Assembly (NCBI RefSeq): GCF_029637485.1
Contig: NZ_CP069128.1
Span: 1,954,001 to 2,018,000, forward strand
Origin: Sphingomonas sp. LHG3406-1
GTDB taxonomy: Bacteria > Pseudomonadota > Alphaproteobacteria > Sphingomonadales > Sphingomonadaceae
Reading direction: 5' to 3'
Length of the DNA stretch: 64,000 bases
In this document: in pieces, positions 42,700 to 50,822 of the stretch
Layout: every line of letters begins with the position of its first letter
Numbering within the stretch: position 1 is the stretch's first letter
Translations under genes and position numbers: made by a program
The notes under the pieces: model-generated
Seen by the model: only the letters and a program-made list of their open reading frames with translations
Told to the model about the DNA's origin: nothing
Database searches by the model: none

Positions 42700-43106
42700 G
42701 CCTCGCCCGGTTCGTCGCCGCGCAGAGCGGCGTCCACGACCTTGCCCTCGACGAGCTTCGCGCTGGCGAGAAGCGCACGCACTGGATGTGGTTCGTCCTG
42801 CCGCAGCTGCGCGGGCTCGGCCACAGCATGATGGCCGATCGCTACGGTCTGGAGGGCATCGAGGAGGCTCGGGCTTATCTTGCCCACCCGCTGCTCGGCG
42901 CCCGGCTGAGGGAATGCATTGAAGCTTTGCTCGCTCATGCCGGGCGACGTAGCGCCGGCGAGATCATGGGCGTTGTGGACGCCATCAAGCTGCACAGCTG
43001 CCTGACCCTGTTCGAAGCGGCAGGAGGCGGTCCCGAATTCGGCGCGGCGCTCGACGCCTTCTATGGCGGCGAGCGTGACAAGCGCACGCTCGCGATGCTG
43101 GACTGA
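42621..43106 (+). CDS. DUF1810 family protein
   Basis: The DUF1810 fold is clear: LARFVAAQSGVHDLALDELRAG (split), KRTHWMWFVLPQLRGLGHS, ARAYLAHPLLGARLRECIEALL and a final GGERDKRTLAML. Function is unknown; the family is small, cytoplasmic and often encoded in accessory regions. The only standard start in frame is the GTG at 42621, which adds ~28 non-conserved residues inside the upstream membrane-peptide gene. A CTG at 42672 (then DPSGPYRLSLARF) would match the usual family start. The start is therefore uncertain; the domain is not. Confidence 0.85.
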   Translation: MGIGNIAPADRAGHVGGLDPSGPYRLSLARFVAAQSGVHDLALDELRAGEKRTHWMWFVLPQLRGLGHSMMADRYGLEGIEEARAYLAHPLLGARLRECIEALLAHAGRRSAGEIMGVVDAIKLHSCLTLFEAAGGGPEFGAALDAFYGGERDKRTLAMLD

Positions 43107-43146
43107 GCCAGGGCGCTATCCCGGTGCGTGCCGGGATGAACCTGTC

Positions 43147-43440
43147 CTACTTTCCGGTCTTCTCCGGCGCGCGGATGTGCTTGTTCACCTTCGCCGTCAT
43201 CTCGAACATGGTCAGCTTGCCCGTGCCGACGATCGCGGCCAGGGCCTCGTCCGGCTCGATGTTCCGCCCGTCCGCTTCGGACTGCAGCTTGTGCTTGCGG
43301 ATATGGTCCCAGATCCGTGACGTCACCTCGCCGCGCGCCATCGGACCGTCGCCGGTGATCGCCGCCAGCTCGGGCGAGACGTCCACCTGCTGATGGACCG
43401 CATCCGGGTTGGTGTCGTCGATCTCGACATGCTTGGTCAT
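43147..43440 (-). CDS. SWIB/MDM2-domain protein
   Basis: A 97-residue stand-alone SWIB domain: VSPELAAITGDGPMARGEV, SRIWDHIRKHKLQ, RNIEPDEALAAIVG and KLTMFEMTAKVNKHI. SWIB domains are mostly eukaryotic (SWI/SNF BAF60) but also occur in chlamydiae, fused to topoisomerase, and as short proteins in some alphaproteobacteria. There they are thought to bind DNA or chromatin-like complexes. Here it is a single gene with no obvious operon partner. Confidence 0.9.
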   Translation of the reverse strand: MTKHVEIDDTNPDAVHQQVDVSPELAAITGDGPMARGEVTSRIWDHIRKHKLQSEADGRNIEPDEALAAIVGTGKLTMFEMTAKVNKHIRAPEKTGK

Positions 43441-43563
43441 GGCCGTCCTCCTTCACGCTTCACTGGTGGGGAGTGAACCGTGGCTGGCGGACGAGGGTTC
43501 CCCTTGCCTTCGCGACCGTATCGGGGCTGTAACGCCTGCGTGACCGAAGCTTCGCGACCACTC

Positions 43564-44166
43564 ATGTCCCTGCCCGCACGTCTGGTGAAGCGCGGCTTTG
43601 TCCGCTGGTTCGACGGCGGCGGCTGGCGCTGCGAGGGCGTGCTGCCGCTGCCCGACAAGGCGGTGGTGATGGGGGCGCCCCACACCAGCAACTGGGACTT
43701 CCTCGTGTTCGTCGGTGCCATGGAGCAGCTCGGGGTCGATGCCCGCTACATCGGCAAGGCGAGCCTGTTCCGCTGGGGTCCGATGGCGCGCTTCATGCGC
43801 GGTCTCGGCGGGATCCCGGTCGAACGCACGATCAAGAATGACCTCGTCGCCCAGGTTTCGACCGAATTCAGACGCGCCGATCAAATGCTCCTCGTCATCG
43901 CTCCCGAAGGCACGAGGGAAGCGACGACCAACTGGCGGATGGGCTTCTACCGCATCGCGCTCGCGGCCGGCGTGCCGATCGTGCCCGGGGGTCCGGATTA
44001 CGGGCGCAAGGCCGCCGTCTTCGGTGAACCCATCTACCCCACCGGCGACCCAGAGCGCGATCTCCAGCCCGCCTGGGACTTCTTCCGGACCCTGGTCCCG
44101 CGCTTTCCCGACAAGGTCCTTTTCCCGACCGGCAGCGGCATGGACGGTCGGGATAGCCAGGCCTAG
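43564..44166 (+). CDS. Lysophospholipid acyltransferase family protein (PlsC-like)
   Basis: 200 residues from ATG 43564 (the frame is open to 43480). Catalytic motif APHTSNWDF (HX4D), then IGKASLFRWGPMARFMRGLGGIPVER and the phosphate-binding APEGTRE. This is the short soluble or peripheral acyltransferase type seen beside peroxiredoxins and lipoproteins in sphingomonads; the substrate could be lysophosphatidate or an ornithine lipid. It is distinct from the plsC at 31215, which has an N-terminal membrane helix and the HX4E variant. Confidence 0.9.
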   Translation: MSLPARLVKRGFVRWFDGGGWRCEGVLPLPDKAVVMGAPHTSNWDFLVFVGAMEQLGVDARYIGKASLFRWGPMARFMRGLGGIPVERTIKNDLVAQVSTEFRRADQMLLVIAPEGTREATTNWRMGFYRIALAAGVPIVPGGPDYGRKAAVFGEPIYPTGDPERDLQPAWDFFRTLVPRFPDKVLFPTGSGMDGRDSQA

Positions 44167-44202
44167 ACCGTCCACGGACCGCGTGACCAAGGAGCCCGCC
44201 CC

Positions 44203-44727
44203 ATGCGCCGACTGATTGCTGCCGCCCTGCTCGCCGCCCTTGCCGCGTCGCCGCTCGGCGCCTCGCTTCCGGTCGGGACCAGGGCGCCCGACTTCACCAC
44301 CACCGGGGCGCTCAACGGCAAGCCGTTCAGGCTGCACCTCAAGGAACAGCTCAGGCATGGCCCGCTGGTGCTATATTTCTATCCCAAGGCCTTCACCGAG
44401 GGCTGCACGCTTGAGGCCAAGGCGTTCAGCGACGCCATGCCCGACTTCCGCAAGGCCGGTGCACGCGTGGTCGGCATGAGCGCGGACGACCTGCCCACAC
44501 TGCAGAAGTTCAGCGTCGAGGCCTGCCGCGGCAAGTTTCCCGTCGCTACCGCCAGCAAGGACGTCATCAGCGCCTATGACGTCAGCATCCCTGCGACGCC
44601 GCTGAGCAAGCGCACCTCCTACGTCATCGCGCCGGACGGCCGGGTCGTCTTCGTCCACTCGGAGATGAGCTGGAAGGAGCATGTCGCCAGGACGCTCGCG
44701 GCGGTCCGGGCCCTGAAGAAGCGCTAG
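44203..44727 (+). CDS. Exported BCP-type peroxiredoxin
   Basis: 174 residues with a signal peptide (AAALLAALAASPLGAS), so it acts in the periplasm, which is unusual for BCP-type peroxiredoxins. The mature part has a thioredoxin fold with GTRAPDFTTTG and the peroxidatic motif PKAFTEGCTLEAKAF, Cys 68 in T-x-x-C. A second cysteine, Cys 108 in SVEACRGKF, could resolve the disulfide. TSYVIAPDGRVVFVHSE closes the domain. It would reduce peroxides using a periplasmic thiol donor. The next gene begins 3 bp downstream. Confidence 0.92.
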   Translation: MRRLIAAALLAALAASPLGASLPVGTRAPDFTTTGALNGKPFRLHLKEQLRHGPLVLYFYPKAFTEGCTLEAKAFSDAMPDFRKAGARVVGMSADDLPTLQKFSVEACRGKFPVATASKDVISAYDVSIPATPLSKRTSYVIAPDGRVVFVHSEMSWKEHVARTLAAVRALKKR

Positions 44728-44730
44728 GCC

Positions 44731-45315
44731 GTGAAGGTCCTGTTCGCCGCCGCCGCGACGCTGGCGCTCGGCGGCTGCGCCACGCTTCCACCTGCGAAGG
44801 CCTCCGAGCGCTTCTTCGATCGGCTCCAGTCGCTCTGCGGCAGGGCCTTCACCGGAAGGCTGGTGAGCCAGGACGCGGCCGATGCAGCCTTCCGCGACCA
44901 GCCGCTCGTCATGCATGTGCGCGATTGCCGGACGGACGAGATCCGCATTCCATTTCACGTCGGCGACGATCGCTCGCGCACCTGGGTCGTCACCCGCACT
45001 TCGCGTGGCCTCCGGCTCAAGCATGACCATCGTCAGCGGGACGGCAGCGCGGACGATCTGACCATGTATGGCGGCAACGGCAGCCCAGCCGGCACCATCG
45101 CCAGGCAGCTGTTCCCGGCCGACGCGGAGAGCATCGCCCTCTTCACGCGTACGGGTCGCACGGTCAGCAACAGCAATGTCTGGGCGCTGGAGGTCTCGCC
45201 GACCCGCTTCGCCTACGAATTGCGCCGGCCCCCCGGGCCTGGCGAGCGCTTCTTCCGGGTCGAGTTCGACCTGTCCGCCGCCGCCCCCACGCCACCCCCA
45301 CCCTGGGGCTGGTAA
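44731..45315 (+). CDS. Lipoprotein of unknown function
   Basis: 194 residues starting at GTG 44731. The lipobox LALGGC ends near residue 16. The mature part contains FFDRLQSLCGRAFTGRLVS, VMHVRDC and WVVTRTSRGLRLKHDHR, a pattern I recall from uncharacterised sphingomonad secreted proteins but cannot assign to a named family. Two Cys (in SLCGRAF and HVRDCRT) may form a disulfide. The C-terminus is proline-rich (PTPPPPWGW). It is 3 bp after the peroxiredoxin gene and likely cotranscribed with it. Confidence 0.82.
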   Translation: MKVLFAAAATLALGGCATLPPAKASERFFDRLQSLCGRAFTGRLVSQDAADAAFRDQPLVMHVRDCRTDEIRIPFHVGDDRSRTWVVTRTSRGLRLKHDHRQRDGSADDLTMYGGNGSPAGTIARQLFPADAESIALFTRTGRTVSNSNVWALEVSPTRFAYELRRPPGPGERFFRVEFDLSAAAPTPPPPWGW

Positions 45316-45329
45316 GGAGGATCAGGAAC

Positions 45330-46202
45330 TCACTCGGAATTCTTGATCCGCCTCTCCATCTCGCGTGCGATGGCGCGGCGCTGGCTGCCGACATAAGCAT
45401 TGTCGGGCGCGCCGTAGAGGCCTCGAAGGAAGCCGAAATCCCATGCCGTGAGCGACAGCGGCACTTCGGCATCGGCAGGAGCGCCGATGATCCGGAGGAT
45501 GGAGGGCGCGTCGGGCGACAGCTTGCTGGTATCGATCGCCGCCAGCGCGCGCATCAGCCCGTAATCGGCAAGCTGGGTCGTGCTCAGCCCGTCGAGCTGG
45601 CCTGAATCGACCACCACGACCGCGAACTCGAATTGCGGCCGGGCCGCGGCCGTCAGACGCGTCGCCGGGTCGGTGGTGCGGTTGATCGGCACGCCGCCCG
45701 CGGTTTCCGGCCGGATCTCCTGCCCGCGTGCATTGAGATCGGCACCACGCACCTGCCATGCGGACACGGGAGACGGGTCGCGCACCAGCTTGCGGACCTG
45801 ACCGCCTGAAAGGTTGGAGAAGAGCTCGCCCTTCCGCCTGGCGATCTCGCGCATGAAGGTCGGCTTGTCGGGCGTGACCACCAGCAGCACGTTGGGATCG
45901 CACTTTGCCGTCACCTTCTCGCGGGTAATGGCGGCCGCCACCTTGCGCATCCGGGCGACCATCATCGCCGCCTGCGCCGCGGGCAGGCCGACGACGTGCG
46001 GGCAGATGGGCTGCTCGAACTTGGCGAGCTGCTGGGCGAACGGCTGGCGCGTCAGCGCACCGACGAACTCGCTGATGGTCTTGGCGACGTCACGGCGGCC
46101 GGTCACCGTGATGGTGACGTCGTCCTCCGCCGGCGGCGCTACCTCGGCGGACGTCGACGGAGGAGCGACGGCGAGCAGGGCGGCGAACAGGAGCGGGGTC
46201 AT
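45330..46202 (-). CDS. Secreted protein of unknown function
   Basis: 290 residues with a signal peptide (LLFAALLAVAPPSTSAE). The first mature segment VTGRRDVAKTISEFVGALT resembles the N-terminus of a family of sphingomonad hypothetical proteins. Later there is RFEQPICPHVVGLP-like (KFEQPICPHVVGLP) and CDPNVLLVVTPD, with two cysteines likely disulfide-bonded. A C-terminal part follows with LADYGLMRALAAID and ILRIIGAPADAEVPLSLTAWD. No enzyme motif. It converges with the upstream lipoprotein gene. Confidence 0.82.
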   Translation of the reverse strand: MTPLLFAALLAVAPPSTSAEVAPPAEDDVTITVTGRRDVAKTISEFVGALTRQPFAQQLAKFEQPICPHVVGLPAAQAAMMVARMRKVAAAITREKVTAKCDPNVLLVVTPDKPTFMREIARRKGELFSNLSGGQVRKLVRDPSPVSAWQVRGADLNARGQEIRPETAGGVPINRTTDPATRLTAAARPQFEFAVVVVDSGQLDGLSTTQLADYGLMRALAAIDTSKLSPDAPSILRIIGAPADAEVPLSLTAWDFGFLRGLYGAPDNAYVGSQRRAIAREMERRIKNSE

Positions 46203-46327
46203 GCCCGCCGCTTAGCGCCGCCAGTCACGAGAGCGTAGCGCCCTTCGGCGGAAGGCCGGTGGAGTCCGGCAAACGGTGGTGCCGAAGGGTGACTCGACAG
46301 CCATCAAGCTTTTGGTAAGTTGCTGAT

Positions 46328-47797
46328 GTGCGCACCTATTCCCTTGCCCGACGCCTTACCGCAACTGCTTGTGCGGCGGCCCTTCTCACCAGCTGCGGCG
46401 GCGGCGGTGGCGGCGGCGACTCGCCCGCTCCCATCCAGGTCGCTCCGCCGACCGGCGGAACACCATCCCCGACACCCACCACCAACGCCTGCTCCCTCCT
46501 GTCGCGGCAGCAGTGGGCGGAATCGGTGCTGCGCGAATGGTATCTCTTCCCCGAAACGCTCCCGACCAGTCTCAACCCGGCCGGCTATTCCTCGGTCGAA
46601 GCCTATGTCGACGCGCTGACCGCCACTGCGCGATCGCAGAACAAGGATCGCTACTTCACCTACGTGACCTCGATCGCGGAGGAGAATGCCTTCTACCAGA
46701 GCGGTTCGAGCGCCGGTTTCGGCTTCCGCCTGGCGACCGACTCCGCGGCCCAGCGCATCTTCGTCGCGGAAAGCTTTGAAGCGACGCCCGCGCTGAACGC
46801 GGGCATCGACCGCGGCGCCGAGCTGCTGGCGATCGGCACCACCACCGCCAATCTGCGCCTCGTGTCGAGCATCATCGCCGCCGAGGGCACGGCCGGCGTC
46901 ACCAATGCGCTTGGCCCCTCGACGGTCGGAACGACTCGGGTGATCCGCTTCCGTAACGCCGCGGGGACCGAGCAGACGGTGACCGTCGCCAAGGCCGACT
47001 ATCAGATCCAGCCGGTGTCGAGCCGCTATGGCGCTCGGATTCTCGACGATGGCGGGCGCAAGGTCGGCTACATCAATTTGAGGACCTTCATCGATACGGC
47101 CAACAACCAGCTCCGCAACGCCTTCGCCGACTTCCGGGCGAACAACGTCACCGAGGTGATCGTCGACCTTCGCTACAATGGCGGCGGGCTGGTCAGTGTC
47201 GCCGATCTGTTCAGCCGCCTGCTCGCCGCCCAGCGGACCAGCAGCGACGTTCTGAGCTACACCACGTTCCGACCGGAAAAGGCGATCGAGAACAGCACCA
47301 CTTTCTATTCGCCCCAGCCGCAGTCGATCCCGGCGACCAAGATCGCCTTCATCGGCACGCGCGGCTCCGCTTCGGCGAGCGAGCTGGTGATGAACAGCTC
47401 CATTCCTTATCTCGGAGCCAATGCCGCGCTGGTCGGAACCAACACCTACGGCAAGCCGGTCGGGCAGATCGCGATCGACCAGGCGGCGTGCGACGACCGC
47501 ATGCGGGTGGTCGCCTTCAAGACCGAGAACCGCGACAGGCAGGGCGACTATTACACCGGCCTGGCTCCCTTCTTCCAGCGCACCTGCGCGGCCGCCGATG
47601 ACATCAGCCGCCCGCTTGGCGACCCGCAGGAGGCAAGCATCAGGTCGGCGCTCGACTTCCTTGCCGGGCGCCCCTGCACGTCGATCACGGCCTCGACCGC
47701 CACCGCCTCCACTGATCGCGTTGGGGCCAGCCGCCGCGAGCTGCTGAGCCCGCCGCGGCCGAACACGGTGCAACGTGAGGTGCCGGGCCTCTTCTAG
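46328..47797 (+). CDS. S41-family C-terminal-processing peptidase, lipoprotein
   Basis: 489 residues starting at GTG 46328, with a lipobox (ALLTSC) at about residue 23 and a Gly/Pro linker. A PDZ-like region (FGFRLATDSAAQRIFVAES ... GAELLAIGT) precedes the tail-specific protease core: VDLRYNGGGLVSVADLF, the catalytic Ser in GSASASELVMNS (near residue 348), and Lys in NTYGKPVG about 26 residues later. It should cleave unstructured C-termini in the periplasm. Upstream (46203-46327) there is a 125-bp region without a gene. Confidence 0.93.
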   Translation: MRTYSLARRLTATACAAALLTSCGGGGGGGDSPAPIQVAPPTGGTPSPTPTTNACSLLSRQQWAESVLREWYLFPETLPTSLNPAGYSSVEAYVDALTATARSQNKDRYFTYVTSIAEENAFYQSGSSAGFGFRLATDSAAQRIFVAESFEATPALNAGIDRGAELLAIGTTTANLRLVSSIIAAEGTAGVTNALGPSTVGTTRVIRFRNAAGTEQTVTVAKADYQIQPVSSRYGARILDDGGRKVGYINLRTFIDTANNQLRNAFADFRANNVTEVIVDLRYNGGGLVSVADLFSRLLAAQRTSSDVLSYTTFRPEKAIENSTTFYSPQPQSIPATKIAFIGTRGSASASELVMNSSIPYLGANAALVGTNTYGKPVGQIAIDQAACDDRMRVVAFKTENRDRQGDYYTGLAPFFQRTCAAADDISRPLGDPQEASIRSALDFLAGRPCTSITASTATASTDRVGASRRELLSPPRPNTVQREVPGLF

Positions 47798-47890
47798 GAT
47801 CCGGCGCCATGGCCTAGGCTGCGGCGGACCAGCGGAACCCGCCCGCCGCGCCAGCGCGTTCGGGGCCGACCACAAGAGGGAGCACGCATC

Positions 47891-48004
47891 ATGGCCAAGG
47901 GTCAGGTGAAATCGAACAAGGAAGCGCGCAAACCCAAGGCGAAGAAGGAAAAGACCATCGCCGCCAACCCGTCGACCAAGGGCAGTCCGAAGCGCGAGGA
48001 TTGA
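47891..48004 (+). CDS. 37-residue lysine-rich small protein
   Basis: MAKGQVKSNKEARKPKAKK and the following lysine/proline-rich stretch (ending KGSPKRED) encode a very basic 37-residue peptide, a type widespread in alphaproteobacteria and probably nucleic-acid binding; the function is unknown. A good ribosome site (AGAGGGAG) lies upstream. Its stop overlaps the DUF188 gene's TTG start (TTGA), which supports it as a real cotranslated gene. Confidence 0.72.
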   Translation: MAKGQVKSNKEARKPKAKKEKTIAANPSTKGSPKRED

Positions 48005-48456
48005 CCGGCCCGCGCATCCTGGTCGACGCCGATGCCTGCCCGGTGAAGGAGGAGGTCTACAAGGTCGCCTTCCGTCGCGGCGTGCCGGTCGTGGTCGTCA
48101 GCAACCAGCGGCTGCGGGTGCCGGACCATCCTCTCGTCGAACGTGTAGTCGTCTCAGACGCCTTCGATGCCGCCGACGACTGGATCGCGGAGGCAGCGGA
48201 TGCTCGCGCGGTGGTGATCACCGGCGACATCCTGCTTGCCGACCGCTGCCTCAAGGCCGGCGCGACGGTGCTGGGGCATAATGGCAAGCCGTTCACGACC
48301 GCGAGCATCGGCGGCGCGCTGGCCACCCGGGCGATCATGGCCGACCTGCGCGCGGGCGGCGACGTGGTAGGCGGCCCGCCGCCGTTCGCCAAGGCCGACC
48401 GCTCGCGCTTCCTGCAGGCGCTGGACGAAGCGCTGGTGCGATTGGGGCGGGGCTGA
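48001..48456 (+). CDS. DUF188 (YaiI/YqxD) family protein
   Basis: 151 residues starting at TTG 48001. The PIN-like fold of DUF188 is clear: ILVDADACPVKEEVYKVAFRRGVPV, VITGDILLADRCLKAGATVLGHNG, and the C-terminal PPPFAKADRSRFLQALD. The conserved aspartates suggest a metal site, and nuclease activity is proposed for the fold but not established. It is coupled to the preceding lysine-rich peptide gene. Confidence 0.93.
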   Translation: MTGPRILVDADACPVKEEVYKVAFRRGVPVVVVSNQRLRVPDHPLVERVVVSDAFDAADDWIAEAADARAVVITGDILLADRCLKAGATVLGHNGKPFTTASIGGALATRAIMADLRAGGDVVGGPPPFAKADRSRFLQALDEALVRLGRG

Positions 48457-48487
48457 GCCAGGGCGGGAACCACGAGCGGAGCGAGGC

Positions 48488-49078
48488 ATGGGCGAGGAAA
48501 TTGAACGCGGCGGGCTGCCGATCCTGCATTTCGCCGATGCGGCGGCGCTGGAGGCGTGGCTGGAGGAGCAGCCCGTCGAGCACAAGGGCGTCTGGCTGAA
48601 GATCGCCAAGAAGGACCGCGGAGTCTCGTCCGTCAGCGTGCCCGAGGCGATCGATGCGGGCCTGTGCTTCGGCTGGATCGACGGGCTCATCAACCGCTTC
48701 GACGAGGACTTCTACCTCATCCGCTACACGCCCCGGCGGCCCAGATCGAAGTGGTCCGAGATCAATGCCAGGCGAGCCGAGGCGCTGCAGGCGGCGGGGC
48801 GGGTGAGGCCGGGCGGCCTATCGCAGATCGAAGCGGCGAAGACGGACGGCCGCTGGGACTCCGCCTATCCGCCCGCCAGCCGGATGGAAGTGCCCGCCGA
48901 CCTCGCCGCCGCGCTGGCGGAACGCCCGGCGGCCAAGGTCTTCTTCGACGGGCTGAAGGGCGCCAACCGTTATGCCGTGCTCTACCGACTGCACGACGTG
49001 CGCGATCCGGCAAAGCGCAAGGCGGCGGTGGCGAAAGCAGTCGCGAAGCTGGAAAGGGGCGAGACGGCCTACGACTGA
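48488..49078 (+). CDS. YdeI/OmpD-associated family protein
   Basis: 196 residues: the N-terminal WLEEQPVEHKGVWLKIAKK, then AIDAGLCFGWIDGLINRFDEDFY and RPRSKWSEINARRAEAL are hallmarks of the YdeI family (bacteriocin-resistance/OmpD-associated). The exact role is unknown; in enterobacteria it affects sensitivity to cationic peptides. A decayed partial copy lies at 50315-50614. Confidence 0.92.
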   Translation: MGEEIERGGLPILHFADAAALEAWLEEQPVEHKGVWLKIAKKDRGVSSVSVPEAIDAGLCFGWIDGLINRFDEDFYLIRYTPRRPRSKWSEINARRAEALQAAGRVRPGGLSQIEAAKTDGRWDSAYPPASRMEVPADLAAALAERPAAKVFFDGLKGANRYAVLYRLHDVRDPAKRKAAVAKAVAKLERGETAYD

Positions 49079-49147
49079 GCATCAAGCTTCTTGGCGGCGG
49101 GGCCGGCCGCACCTACGTTGCCGGAACGGCCATGAGGAGAGCGGTTG

Positions 49148-49462
49148 ATGCAATGCCCCGTTGACGGAACGACCCTGCAGATGAGCGAGCGCGGCGGAGT
49201 CGAGATCGACTATTGCCCGCAGTGCCGGGGCGTGTGGCTGGACCGCGGCGAGCTCGACAAGATCATCGCCAAATCGGTCGAGGCCGAGGCCGCATCGGCC
49301 CCGCCGCCGCCCGCCGCTCCCGCTGCGCCGCCTCCTCCGCAGCAGCCGCAAGGCGGACCCTGGGCCCAGCCCGGCTATCCGCCGCAGCATGGCTATGACC
49401 CGCGCTACGGGCACAAGCCCTACAAGCGGAGGAAGAGCTTCCTCGAAGAGATCTTCGACTAG
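49148..49462 (+). CDS. zf-TFIIB zinc-ribbon protein
   Basis: 104 residues from ATG 49148. MQCPVDGTTLQMSERGGVE leads to YCPQCRGVWLDRGELDKII: four cysteines (C-x2-D...C-x2-C) of the TFIIB-type ribbon common in bacteria. The tail is Ala/Pro/Gln-rich (about residues 50-85) and ends in a basic-acidic block (KPYKRRKSFLEEIFD). A nucleic-acid or protein-interaction role is likely; nothing more can be said. Confidence 0.92.
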   Translation: MQCPVDGTTLQMSERGGVEIDYCPQCRGVWLDRGELDKIIAKSVEAEAASAPPPPAAPAAPPPPQQPQGGPWAQPGYPPQHGYDPRYGHKPYKRRKSFLEEIFD

Positions 49463-49552
49463 GGCGCGCGCCGCGCAGCCCACCGCGCTGGCAGGCCTTT
49501 GCCTCCGATACGGGGGCTTTACCTTCTGGCAGCAGGTTGTCGCTAGGCGTGG

Positions 49553-49915
49553 GTGAATGGCCAGCCGATGACCCCAGCCCTGCCCGCCTCCGCCGAGCCC
49601 GATCCGTACGCCGACCGGCGGCTGCATCCGCGCGTGGCGGTGGCGATGCCGGCTTTCCTGATCCTCGGCGGTCGGCGCTATCCGGTGCAGATCGTCGACC
49701 TGTCGGCGGGCGGCGCGAAGATCGACTGCGGAACGGCGCTGGTCGCCGCCGGCGCGCCGGTCACGCTCAACTGGGGCGGCGGCAGCGCGCAGGCGACGGT
49801 GCGGTGGCGCGAGGGGCGGCTGGCCGGCATCGCCTTCGCCGCGCCGCTGGACGAGCGGGACGTGGCGGCGCTGGCGACACGCTCGGCCGCGCTTGCCGCG
49901 CGAATGAACGGCTGA
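49553..49915 (+). CDS. PilZ-domain protein, predicted c-di-GMP binder
   Basis: 120 residues starting at GTG 49553. Both c-di-GMP-binding motifs are intact: RxxxR as RLHPR (residues 23-27) and DxSxxG as DLSAGG (49-54). It is a single PilZ domain without a partner domain, so it probably acts as a small adaptor sensing cyclic di-GMP to affect motility, matrix or surface traits. No diguanylate cyclase is in the window. Confidence 0.9.
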   Translation: MNGQPMTPALPASAEPDPYADRRLHPRVAVAMPAFLILGGRRYPVQIVDLSAGGAKIDCGTALVAAGAPVTLNWGGGSAQATVRWREGRLAGIAFAAPLDERDVAALATRSAALAARMNG

Positions 49916-50022
49916 AGAAGCCCGGACGGCTGCGCGCGGCGCAACAAAGGTCACATAGTGCGGGCCTTCGATGGTGACCCGATCCGCCGCCTGGCACCGA
50001 GGGGGAATGCGCGGGCCGCAGG

Positions 50023-50265
50023 TCACAGCGAAGGTCTCACCCTGTGACCCCAGTGGATGCGCCAGGGCCGGGCCATGATGTCGTGCCACATCAAGGCGAA
50101 CAGCCCGCCCGGATCCCGCGCCCGAAGCCGGTAGGCACTCTCCCGGCTCATCCCCGCCTTCTTCGCCGCCGCCGTGGCCGAGCGTGTCCGTTCCAGCCAG
50201 TGAAGGAAGACGACCTGCCGCTCGGGCGTCCAGCCGGTGGGAGGAGAAGCGGAGGAGTCGCGCAT
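50023..50265 (-). CDS. Small HTH-like protein of unknown function
   Basis: 80 residues from ATG 50265 (the frame is open to 50412). WTPERQVVFLHWLERTRSAT leads to an HTH-like AAKKAGMSRESAYRLRARDP, a pattern seen in many small sphingomonad proteins that resemble terminase-small-subunit or homeodomain-like HTHs. The C-terminus is basic (RIHWGHRVRPSL). It sits just upstream, on the opposite strand, of a truncated YdeI copy, occupying the place where that copy's N-terminus should be. Confidence 0.7.
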   Translation of the reverse strand: MRDSSASPPTGWTPERQVVFLHWLERTRSATAAAKKAGMSRESAYRLRARDPGGLFALMWHDIMARPWRIHWGHRVRPSL

Positions 50266-50314
50266 CGACCAGGGTAGAGCAGGCGAAATCCTACTAGTGA
50301 AGGGGGTTCGAGGG

Positions 50315-50614
50315 GAATCGAAGTGGTCGCAGATCAATGTCGAGCGCGCCGAGGTGCTGCTGGCAGCGGGGCGGGTGCGGCCCGGCGGGTTGAAGCAGAT
50401 CGAGGCGGACAAGGCGGACGTCCGGTTGGAAGCCCCCTACCCGCCTGCGAGCCGGATGGAGGTGCCGGAGGACGTGGCGGCGGCGCTCGAGGCGAGCCGG
50501 AAGCGAAGGCGGCGTTCAAGGCGCTGAAGGGCGGCGAGCGCTATTCGGTGCTGTACCGGCTGCACCAGATGCGGGCGGCGGAGAAGCGGAAGGTAGCGGT
50601 CGCGAGGGTGGTCG
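50315..50614 (+). pseudogene. Decayed C-terminal fragment of a YdeI-family gene
   Basis: Translation in two phases reproduces the last two-thirds of YdeI. SKWSQINVERAEVLLAAGRV, RPGGLKQIEAD and PYPPASRMEVPEDVAAALEA are in one frame, up to ~50498. AKAAFKALKGGERYSVLYRL and HQMRAAEKRKVAVARVV continue in the shifted frame. The intact paralogue at 48488 aligns across the break, which is one lost base near 50498. The N-terminal third is absent. No start codon or product is expected. Confidence 0.85.
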
Positions 50615-50797
50615 GGACGTCGATTGCCGGTAGCAGTCGGTCGCCGAACGATTTGAAGTAGCAAGTCTGTTGCCGAGTCGGCACGCCGGCTGCGACACTT
50701 CCACGGGAGTCAAGTCGAATCTTGACAGGCCATGCTTGTGCGTCCAAATCACACGTAATCCGGCTCCGGTCGGAGGGAGAACGTGTTACGCGTTCAG

Positions 50798-50822
50798 CGG
50801 GGGCTCTAGGCCCCCGTTTTTA
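50798..50822 (+). terminator. Rho-independent terminator
   Basis: CGGGGGC-TCTAG-GCCCCCG followed by TTTTTAT: a textbook intrinsic terminator on the plus strand. No plus-strand gene precedes it except the decayed YdeI copy, so it probably ends a short RNA starting near 50755 (see findings). It overlaps the 3' end of the opposing DUF3800 gene. The stretch 50622-50797 holds no gene. Confidence 0.85.
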
